Below are positions 49,749 to 61,800 of a DNA stretch of 64,000 nucleotides, one piece after another (the first letter of the stretch is position 1; every line of letters begins with the position of its first letter). A model generated the notes under the pieces. It was not told the origin of the DNA, did no database searches, and was given only the letters and a program-made list of their open reading frames with translations. The stretch spans positions 4,208,501 to 4,272,500 of the forward strand of contig OU696593.1 of assembly GCA_916048095.2 (NCBI GenBank). The letters are read 5' to 3'. Position numbers and translations under genes: made by a program. Origin of the DNA: Sacculina carcini (lineage: Eukaryota > Arthropoda > Thecostraca > Sacculinidae).

Positions 49749-52700
49749 AACGATCGACATCATAATCATCACGTTTTCATGGACCGCGTTGGTACAGTGT
49801 TTCAAATTTTGTCTCGGGATGGGTAATTTGGAATATGCTTAGTCAGCGCCATAAGTATCGACGCGACACAACTTATTCTCCAATTATGGAAAAATGACCA
49901 GGAACTTGCATATCATCAATGCTATTTGGGAAATCTTTTTCTCTTAACACAGCCCTGTGGATATCGCCTAACTGACTCAGCAAGACGCTGAAGCAAAAAT
50001 GGGTCCAGTGTATGCCAGATGTTCTTGATCTCTTCGACGAGCGTCGGTACGTTTGATGAGTCCCATTTGCCTAGTCTGCGTTTTATGAGCCTCCAATTTA
50101 ATATTTTCAATGGTATTCAAATCAGGTATATCGTCCGGCCAGCCAAGTATGCATTATATTCCCATAAAATGGAACCTTGGTTGGATCAGATTGACTGTTT
50201 GTGCAGGAGCTCCGTCATGCTTGAATATTTCGCTCCTGTATGCACCATAACATGATTCCAAATGGTCACAGAGAAGCTCCAACTATATTTCCTTATTGAC
50301 CATAGTATTTTTCCACAACACCACCGATTACCAGCGCCTTGATGCTCGAATAAACCCCAAAACATGATAATACCGGTTCCTTGACCGTCTCATGTGTGTA
50401 CCTGGTGGGGTGTACGGATGTGAGCCTTGTCGCAGTCTCGCCTTGTCGCAGTCTCGCCTTGTCGCCCCTGCTTTCACTCACGCAAACTGTTGCCTGTTCA
50501 CTTCACAACACCTTTTTCCAGGGCTTGTTGTCCCAGTCATTTTACTGATTGTAAAGTTTCACTCTGTTCTGCATCTGCTTCTCCGTCAGCATCAGTTTGC
50601 GACCTGGTGCACTTTGCTCAAAAGCGAGATTTTCTTTTGAGGCGGCACTGCGCTGTCTTGACAGATTCCTCACACAGAAGTTATTGATGTTTTTCTTTGA
50701 TTTCTTATGCCGTTATTCTCAGCACGGTTTCGACTTTCCACTGAATCTATTCAAGTGCTCTTTTTGACGTTTCCCTTGTCCATCCACGCCTCTAAATTGG
50801 ATGTGGTCAATCTCAACCTTCTCCAGCCTTGGATTTTTGTTCATGTCTAGACACTACGAAGTGCTACTCCTGTTTGTGTGGAGATATCCTTGTTTGATTT
50901 TCCAGTCACACACGGTGACAAAATGTCTGCATTGTTCGTTCGGTAGCTCGGGGTCACACTGCATTGTCCCACAATACGCAAAAAATCAAGCCTGAAGCAA
51001 CAACAAATAACGACATAGTCCAGCAACGCCTTCCAAATTAACCGCTTCTCATTGAAACACAACTGGCAACTGGTCCATTCTGACCTACTTGAAGACAAAT
51101 ATATTCGATATTTTTCGTCGGTAGTTACAGCGTATCGTTTGTATATCGTCATACGTATACAAAACGAACGTCATAAGTATTGGCGGGATTTGCGCAATAC
51201 TTATGACGCTGAATCTATATCACATTATATCAGGCGTTCCGTTGAGCTAGATTATAACTAGAATTAGATTCCTTGGGTATCTAAAGTCTGAAATTCACAG
51301 ACCAACAGTGAAATCATTAAATACGGCCGAACTATCTATTTCCCAGCAGTGCATTGTATTTTCATTGTACACAAAAAAAATTACAAATCCCCTATGTACA
51401 GTGTATATTACATTACTAGACATATTCTACGCTTCAAGACGCTAATCACAATTGCATGTAATTACACCGGCTTTCATTGCACTTTCATTTCCGATCTTAT
51501 GCAACGTTTGGTATTTCAGGTGTAAATGAGCAATGCAAGTGAGCAAATAAAAATATAAACTCGAAAACAAAAGCCGGCAGTGTGAATCACAGTTGTGTTG
51601 TTGAATTGGCAAGCTGCATTGAGTGCGCGACTCCACAACACTCACTAGCACTTCAGCACCTACTACAGCCACATCACATCACACACAGCTCATGATATTG
51701 AAACATTATACAGATGTGTGTTTTACTTTGTACTGGAACTGATCAGTATTATTGGACTGTTTCAATGCAATGTATGTGTAAAGTTCGTGACTCGTTAGTA
51801 ATTGGTAAGTCCATTCCACGTTTTCATATAAGAAACCTGTCTGCCTAGCCTGCACGTCCTCAAGTATGTACAATGTAGGCTGAATTTGCACCGGAAAACA
51901 ATTGGAGTCGACACGACTTTTTGAATATTCTTAGCTTGTTCAACCATTCGACTATTAACTATTTATGTCGACAACTGTTTATGACCAAAGATAACACGTC
52001 TGGGCATAAGTGTTCCACTGGCAAGCTATTTTGTGCCTGTATTATTGTAGCTTTATTCCATGCGTCCAGTTCATGTGTGTGCGTGTGTGCGTCGTGCGCA
52101 GCTGTCCCGAAAATGTGACCCACTTGCTGGAGCTGATTCGTGTTGGCGGTGGCGGCACGGCAGTGTCCACGGGCGCCGCCGCGGCTACCTCCATTGCTGG
52201 CCACGAGATGGCGCTGGCGGCGGCCGAGCGCGTGCCGTGCGGTCCCACGTCGCACATTCACAAGGGCATCTCGCAGGCGCGCGACTACGACGACCCGGCC
52301 GGCATGCACGAGAAGACCGAGTTTCTGATGCGCGAGTGGGTGACGTTGTACCACTCGCCGGCCTCGGGACGCGATCCCACCAAAGCATTCACCAACATAG
52401 TGCACCAGGTGCGCTTCCATCCTCTTCACGCATTTCTCAGCCTTACTCTGGTTTTTCTTGACGTTTACTCTACTTATCTCAAGTGCGTGGTTGATTTCTA
52501 TTTACATATTTGTGGCGGTCTTCACTATCTCCCCTCACCATTCCTGTTTTAGTCAGTTATATTCTCACCTCTCTATTCTTGTTTTGGCCGGTTTTATTTA
52601 TTAATACACTCTGCTAACACGCGCGCGTGTAATTGTGCATTGATACCGCAGATGAACGTGCAGGGAATTCTCAAGACCGACGACTTGATCACACGCTTCT

Positions 52701-52907
52701 TCCGTCTGTCCACTCAGCTATGTGTTGATCTGTGCTACCGCGCACTCAATGACCCCGCAGCCGGCTCGCCTACCATGATCCGCGACAAATGTTTCCGCAC
52801 GCTCGACGCGTTCGTGCGACTCATTGCGCTGCTGGTGAAACACAGCGGAGAATCACCGCACGCCGTGTCCAAGATCAACCTGCTCAACAAGGTGCGGCGC
52901 TCTCGTC

Positions 52908-52949
<42 letters not shown>

Positions 52950-55833
52950 TTGTGTGCACATTGTTTGCAAAAACCGCCCGCTACTTGCAGTTTGTTATTT
53001 ATTTGATTTGTTATCCTGATTCATGTGTGTGTACTGGTCACACTTGTCCCCAGGTACTGGGCATAGTGACTGGTGTACTACTGCAGGATCACGAGGTGCG
53101 TCGCACAGACTTTCAACAGTTGTCCTACCATCGCATCTTCATTATGCTGTTGCTTGAGTTGAACGCGCCCGAGACCGTGCTGGAGACGATCAACTTCCAG
53201 GTGTTGACTGCCTTCTGCAACGTGTTGCACATCCTGCGACCAGAGAAGGCGCCCGGCTTCGCCTATGCCTGGCTGGACATTGTGTCTCACCGGGTGTTCA
53301 TGGGCCGCATGCTGGCCGTCATTCCACAACACAAGGCACGCACTAATACTCACTGTTATTGTCTCCCGCGATCTTTCCTTCCATTTGTTGGTCCATGTGG
53401 TGTATTTTACAAGCTGTTGCGTTATCGAACTTTTCAGCATCGTTCTCATTGGCTGATGTGTAATATTCTAAATCAGTGGTTTTCAAACTTTCCTCTCAAG
53501 GTCTCTTTCACCACTGAGCCAAAACACTTGCCCATCCCTTCCAATGAGCGTCAAAACGATAAAGTTGACTAATAATTCCATTACTATTTGTAGTACAAAA
53601 AGATTCAGCAAATAGAAATGGCTAGCATTTATATTCTAATAATAAGCATGTTGAACTGAACCAGGAAGTGTTTGAATAAACTAGTAACCATTAACAATTG
53701 ACCTTCATAGTGAGGTGGGAGGGCTTGATGCATTGCAATCAAACTATCAACATCAGGATTAATGTTTGTCACGAGCGATTTCAGATGACAATACTTTTTA
53801 TGCTTAGTTTTTTTCTTTGTTTTGTTAGGAACCCTGACACAACGCTAAACACCCTCTCAACCAGATAGGAAGTCGGGAAAGAAATGAAGAACTTGATGTT
53901 TCCATAGGGCTGGGTTGTGTTTTGGGATCGCTGATTTGCTTCTAAAAAGGCTTGGTGATGAATTTTTCACTTGGATATCAAATCCTCGTCATTTTGCAAA
54001 CTGACAAGTTCTTCTTCTAAATGAGGTGTAGCCTCTGTATTTGAGTCAGTGAAATAATCGATCACTCAACCAGGGACTGCAAATATATTCTAAAATCTGG
54101 CTGACATGTTTGTGGGTAGTTGCGCTAAATGAGCACATTACTTGACATGGTGTTTCGCTCGTGTTTCATTTTCGAAGTCAAGCTCTGTTGGCGGTTTTTT
54201 CACTAAGTCATCATTAATTGTAAAGGGAGTAGAAAAGCTTAAATCTATTTTTCATCGCATGAAAGTATTGAAATCGCCTGTGGAATTCATCACGCAAAGT
54301 ACGAACAAGCATATGTTGTTACTTCAATCATTTTGGTGGTGTTGGTGGGTCACGTATTTGAGACCATTGATCAACACCGTCATATTGCAATATATTATTC
54401 CAACTGTGCTTATACAATTTCAACGCCCCATCTGAGGGTTTATTCACATACGCCCCCTGAAAGTTCATATAGCTCCTCAGGAAGTGATACCTCCCACTTT
54501 GAAAACCACTGATCTAAATTAAAATGTGTTGCTTGACTTTAATGTTTACTTTCCATATGCTCATTTTTTATCACTGTTGGTTTACTTTGTGTTTCCATTT
54601 TTTGTCTGTGTGTATTTACCTCTACGCATTTATTTCTCTTCTTGTTTCGTCAACACCAATTTGCTACCCACTCTCAAACTTTCATTTGTTTCTGTAGAGC
54701 TTGCCTGATATGCATCAACACTATCTATTAATGTGTGTGTGTGTGTGTATGTGCGTGTGTGTGTGTATGTGCGTGTGTGTGTGTATGTGCGTGTGCAGGG
54801 TTGGGGACCTTATGCACAGCTGCTAATCGACCTGTTCAACTTTTTGTTGCCGTTTCTGCGGAACGCTGAGCTGGTCAAGCCAATCACCGTGCTGTACAAG
54901 GGCTGTCTGCGTGTGCTGCTCGTGTTGTTGCACGATTTTCCCGAGTTTCTGTGCGACTACCACTACAACTTCTGCGACACCATTCCCGCCAACTGTATTC
55001 AGGTGCGCCGTGAAAACTGCACTTCTCTTACAGTATATGTGTGCGTGTGTGTATTGTATGACATTATCCATCGGAGCTTTGACTTATGTATGTTAGTGGA
55101 GGACAATCTTAACATTACATTATGTTTAATTCATATATTTATATCGTTATTTTCACCCGAGGGTCTCAAAAGCGTACATACACACACACACACACACACT
55201 CAAGCACAAGAGTCACACACACACACGCACTCAAGCACAAGAGTCATACACACACACACACACACACACGTACATTGAATAAGCCAACACAGCAGACATA
55301 CAAGGACATACACTCAAGTTGACAAGGAACACAACACAATAGAGACACAAATATACAACAAACCTCAACACAACGGACACACAAAGACATACATTCAAAC
55401 AGATAACACAGCATAACAACACAGAAACACAAATAACAGAAGTCAACATTACAACACACAGGCAGCATACAATTGAAAACGCACATACACAAGAACGGAA
55501 AGGACGCACACACACACACACACACACACATGAAACACATACACATAGCAGACAAAATTAGGAAACAATCAGACCTTATAATCACTACTAATATATACAT
55601 TATTATTAAGACAGTAATAAGACCCAATCATAAATGTATTTTTAGTATGTAGAGATTTGATTTGATTGAGCGTATTGAGGCAGAAAGCCTATTGTAGATA
55701 TAAGGCCTTAAGATAGAGAGACAACAACACACACACATGTTCGGTGTCATTTATCTTGTGAATATACAGGTGCGTTATATTCGACGTCTATATGACTGGT
55801 GGTATATATGTCTGGCTGTGGGTGCAACTGTAT

Positions 55834-55870
<37 letters not shown>

Positions 55871-58800
55871 GTGTGTGTCAGATGCGCAACTTGATATTGT
55901 CAGCGTTCCCGCGTAACATGCCACCGCCCGACCCGTTCACGAGCAAGCTACAGGTCGAGCTGATTCCTGAGATTCGCGAGGCGCCCGTCATCCAGACCAA
56001 CTTCGCACTGCTCATTCAACCGCCCGCTTTCAAAAACGTACTATCTGGCCTTCAACACCAACAACCACACTTACACATACACACACACACACGCTGCAGT
56101 CTGCGTCCATCATTTGTTTTCACAGTGATGAAATGTTCAGGATTCTCAAAGGCACGTCAATGATGTGTTGTATCTGTCAAGTGATTGGTGAAATGCTCAG
56201 CGAGTGAGGCTCTTATTAACGGCTGGCTTTTCGAGGTTCCACGGATTTAGTGTTAACATTGTTTATCCTCCACATAATCGTTGTTTATTTCAACATATTG
56301 ATGTTATTTTGATCACCGTCATGCCTATTTATTCCATCCGCCCATTTTTCTTATCCAAACGGGACGTCTTCATCCAAGAATCTGAGAACAGCCTTGACGT
56401 CTGTTTTGGCGATCATGTGTTGAAAATACGGTAATTTCAGCTCCTGCAGCGCTGGCGTCTCGTGGTCATATTTACCAATGCCGGCGATCAATCGAGCTGC
56501 AAATCTTATGACTCGACATACTTGAATAATAATAAATATGTAAATATATAATATTAAATATGACGCGACATATTCTTACTTCATCCGCCACTGATATGCC
56601 ACCCCAGACTGGCAGACAGTACTGCAGGAGCGGCTAGACATGTGCCGCTATCAAGGCTTTAATGACGTCGACAGTGAGCATTCGTCTTATTCTGCCGATC
56701 GAGATTAGAACTGCATTACACCGCCGTGTGACTTGTGCAACTTGATAGCACCACTTCAAGCGATTATCTATCATCACTCCTAGTACTTTTAATTTGGTCT
56801 GGGGGCCACCGTGTTGTCATTTTGCTTTAGTGTTACTGACTTAGCCTTGGTGAGCATCCCTTCAGTGCCACAAATCATCAATTGGGTATTTTCATTGATC
56901 TTATACCCATTTGCTGCGTACCAGGTTTCGAAGGATTTCAGCGTTTCACAGAGGCGTGGATCAAGAAGATTCAGTGAGGCCGTTTCACATGGAGCTGTGA
57001 TTACAAGCTGGAGATCATCGGCGTGTGTGAAAACTCTTACATCTGTAACATGGCATGGCAGATCATTCACAGCCAAGAGATGGAGTAGCGCGCCGAGCAA
57101 CGGTCGTTGAGGGACTCCATGTTTTTGTTGGTAGTTCGCGTGAAGAGTGTAACTTGTAGCGTACAACTTGCCGTCTCCCACTCAGGTAGTTTTCAAACCA
57201 GCGAGACTCGATACCATACCACTCCAGCCTGCAACACAGCTCCAGTCTTCTGACACAGTCGAATGCCTTGCTAGTATCAACGGAGATAACTGCCGCGAGT
57301 TGATTGCTGCCAATAGCTTGAGCCATATGATCAGTCATGACCAGCAGGAGGTCTTCAGTGCAGCCCCGTCGACGGTATTTATACTGGTGTTGGAAGAGGA
57401 TTGAACATCGATCCACATATTCGGTCAACTGATTGCTCACTACTTTTTCAAGGATTTTGCTCATACTACTCAATATTGAAATCGGTCTTGTGTTCTCGGG
57501 TTTTGATGTGTCGCCCGATTTTGGCACTGGCATTGAAAGATGGCTGTTCTCCACTCCTCAGGGAATACACCTGGCTTTATCGAGGAGTTGATGAGTTGCA
57601 GTAAATTTGGACGAGTCACCTTCAAAGGTGTTTATCACTGCAAAGAGCGGAACATAGTCACCTCCCACTGATGATCTGCTTTTGATTGAGCGCGTCACCT
57701 TCGATAGGTCCGGTAGGCTGATTGGATGCAGATGTTGGCGGCCTGTTCTGTGCATTTTTCGGGACAATCAATTTTTCTGCATTTTGTTCACCAATACCCG
57801 AGTAGTACGAATTAAATATATCTGCATCTTCTTTTGACTAATTTTTATTTGTTGTGAGTTGTCTTTTTGTCACTTCTCACAACACGTCCCGCCCAGAATT
57901 CGCTGTAGCCCACTTCCATTTGCTCGGTCAGATATCGTCTACGTTCGACTTCTGTTTCCCTCTTCACTGCATTTCTCCGCTTGTGGTACTCTGTTAAAAT
58001 GTCAGGATCTCGCGCCGAAACGTCTCATTTTTCTCTTTTATTATGTTGCTTAGGTGCTCATTGCCCCTGACCCGAGGCAGGTTATGTTTTCTGGGTCTCA
58101 ATGTCACTTTAGGGCAAACATTGTTCAAACAACCATTCCATATTCGCATACATTCAGTCAACATTTCGTTCACATCCGACATTGTCACGAACCTTGGCCA
58201 ATCCGACGAGAACAGTGTCAGCCTGAACATATCCCAATTCATTTTTCTCCTGGGTCTGTATGTCGCATGTTTGGGCGTCAGTTTATCGCGACTCGATTTG
58301 TGACCGAAAACTGCTGAAACTGTGAGATGATCGGTAATAGAGTGTCACTGACAGTTTGTGTCGAACAGCATCACTGGGCACGTTTGTCACAATCACATCG
58401 AGAAGCGCGGGAGTCGGAAGCAAATGAGTGGGTTTTTCGATTATTTGGCGCAAGTCATAGTCTTTTAGTAAATCTATAAAACTTGAAGATGATGCATGCA
58501 TTGCATCACATTAAAATTGAAGTCACCGGTTAAAGTCAATGGTAGAGGAAGAGCGAGACAAAAGTGAAGCATGTTGGCAATGCATTGTACACTGGCTGTA
58601 ATAGGCGAGCTCGGTGACTTATACACGACGCCAATTGTAACCCGGCTGCAGTGGGCTCTTTTCAAGGACAGAAATAGCGCTTCTATTGTGCTGCAGTCGC
58701 TCATAATATCCAGTTTAGTTACAGACAGAGTGTTTCTACACAGTATGGTCACTTCACCTCCTCTACCTTCCTGTCTATCACAGCGCCACACAGAATATCC

Positions 58801-61800
58801 TGGCACTACGATGTATGCCGTGAGAAGGGCTGATGATACCATGTCTCCGAGATACACAATATATCAATGCTACTCCTACTCAGCAACATGTTGATTTCGT
58901 CAATCTTTTGGCATTGCAGACTGTGCATTGATATGGGTCACTTGAGAGCTCCCTCTGTTTTCTGTTTCGTGGCTTTCAGTCGCTTTGCTTTCTGTTGTAC
59001 TTAGATGAAACTTTGTGATACTCACTGTTACAAGCACTCGGTCAGTTGATGTGCGTGGCGTATATTTCCATTGCGGTAGGCGTCCTAGCTGGGCGTGTAT
59101 TGGTCGTCGTCGGCCGCCACGACAGCCGCGGTAGTTAGCACGTCTTCCTCGGCGTGTGCAGCGCCGTCGACACTCCAGGACAGCCGAGTTTGAAGGAATA
59201 TTATCACTTGTGTCGACGATTTTTGTAGAGCGCTGCAATGTGACGTGTAGGCTGCGATATGCATCCAAAAGAAATGTATGCTGCCACAAGACTTGCCAGG
59301 TTTCTCTAGCACTAGGGCACTAGTACGATGGGATATCATAGAACATTATACAAAATCACAGAACAACTCAAAGTTTCACTATGGGTAGGGAAAAACGTCA
59401 CCTCACAAACACACAGTAAGCTCAGCCGTGGTGCGTGCAGCCAACACCGCCGCTACTACACGATTGATTCTATTATTTCTACTCCGTCAAAAATATATGC
59501 AACATTAATTTTTAAATGTTAGCACAATATTTGAGTATATTCGCTTTTATGAGAGCATCATCATGACATTAAAAGGAACTTTCTACTGAAACAGCGGCCT
59601 TAGAATTTAACATGAGCCTTGAATTCCTTGGGATTGGTGTCTCTGAAATAGTCTCAAATTATTTCCATTGTGTAAATTTCCTTAAGTTTGGCGACCACTG
59701 GTCTGTATGTGTATGTGTAAGTGTGTACGTGTGTGTATGTGTATGTGTGTGTGGTTGGACAGGAGTTGGACACGTATTTGACCAGTCGCACGCCAGTCAC
59801 GTTTGTTACCGAGCTTCGGTCCACACTGCAGCAGAGTCCCTCGGCTGGCTGCGGCTACAATGTGTCGCTGATGAACGCGCTCGTGCTGTATGTCGGCACG
59901 CAGGCCATCGCTGCCGTGCACGCCAAGGGCCAGCAGCCCAACAAGCAGACAATCGCGCACTCAGCGCACATGGACATCTTCCAGAGTCTGGTCGTGGCTC
60001 TCGACACGGAAGGTGGGACGTTGTGTGTGTGCGTGTGCGTGTGTGTGTGTTTGTGTGTGAGCGAGTGAGATGGGGTATTTTGCTGGTTCAGTTTCCGGTC
60101 GAGTATGCAACACAATCTCAAATTCAGCCTCATGTCTGATATCGCACATTCAAATTAACATTCTCTGAAGAATTAGTGATAACACACTACCACATAATGC
60201 CAATGTGAATCGCCTATCGGACTTATGTTATCATTATGTTGAATTATATTTCCACTTTTCCAACAGGTGTATTGGCAGTTTGTATTGTGTATCATAAATA
60301 CATACTTTTGGTTGTTTTATTCGTTTTATGTTGTATTTTGGTGCACAGAGTGGTGTCAGTTCAGCAGCGTTTTACAGGACGAGTAATAAACCAGTTACGA
60401 TTGTTTATTCCTGGCAACATTTGACTCGACTAATGTTTCAAATTGCAATAAATATTCGTTCTTTGAACTTCGTATTTCAGTTTTCAACACTTCGCATTTA
60501 TAGCAAACACATTTTTGTTCGCACATTTTCGCAATGATAATCTCAAGTACTTTCTACACTAGACTAGTATTATTTGACATCACACCAGTACTTGACATTA
60601 CACTAGAATTACTTGACTTGGTAGTCGTAAAAATGGGTAATTATATAAACCACTTCTTAATCACATGAAGGGAAAGCTTCATATTAATATCATACTAATT
60701 ACGAGTGTTCATACTAACGAGCACGTCTTGGTAACGAGTTCCCGCTGTGCATCCATTGTTGCATTCAAATACATTCATTGTTGCATTCAAATACACATTC
60801 ACGCATGCGTATTGTTTCTTGTCCGCTCTTTCCTCTATTTCACATGTGTTGCATATTTCTTCTTTTTAAGTTTTGTTAACGTTATCTTTCGGAAACTGTG
60901 GACATCTTTAGATTGCAGCATGTGTGTATGTATGTGCGTGTGTGTGCCTGTGTGTATGTATGTCAGGACGTTATTTGTTCCTGAACGCTGTGGCCAACCA
61001 GCTGCGCTACCCCAACAGTCACACCAACTACTTCCTCAACCTGCTGCTGTATCTATTCGCCGAGGCCAATACGGCTGCCATCCAGGAGCAAATTACCAGG
61101 TGGGCGGGCATTGATAGCAATTGTTGTCATCAACACACGCACGCTGCCGACTCTGGTGTTGCATGACTCTGCTTCTCAAGTAGTGCTAGTTGGATTTATG
61201 TTTGAAAGGGCTCCATCACTGGCGATGTGTGTTTGTTAGTGTGTAGTTACCTTGGTGGCGTTACTTTTACATGGGCTTTTATATGGGCTTTTACTTTTAC
61301 ATGTTACTTTTACAACTTTTACATGGGCATAAGTGCATTTCATTATAGTTTTGGTAGGAAACAATTTGCCCCCGAACGATATGTAAATTGCTAGCTCGTA
61401 GGTCTAGTCTTTATACATCGCAGTTACGCAGTGACACAAAAATTAATTTTGTAATCGTGCCGACTTTACATGAATAGCAACCATTGAGTCTCCGAAATCG
61501 CAAGTGCCGTAAACGAGATATATTAGGTGCTCAAAGGTACTCAAAGCTGATCGATATACATTCGCCGAATGGCTGCGTCAGCCCCTCTTGAAAAATTATA
61601 CATTTCCCTTAAAGCATTCCGAATCCTCGGCGAAACGTCCATTTCCGCCGCTTTTGCGCGTTGCTTCGTCATTGCAGTGCTTGAGTACTGCGCCCCGTTG
61701 TGTTTTTCAGCAGTAGATTGTCATCTGCGCTTATTGGACAGGGTTAGACGGGGACATTTAGAGCATGCGATGTGTATTGCAGGGTGTTGTTGGAGCGCCT

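Larger units (their letters stand above)
49689..52101. other. CNOT1 intron 30
   Basis: 2.4 kb with a decayed Tc1/mariner element on minus (49,843-51,212). The rest is AT-rich with no gene. Confidence 0.75.
53336..54798. other. CNOT1 intron 33 (GC-AG)
   Basis: Begins GCACGC and ends TGTGCAG. Most of it is a hAT element (53,474-54,511). The acceptor end is GT-rich. Confidence 0.85.
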
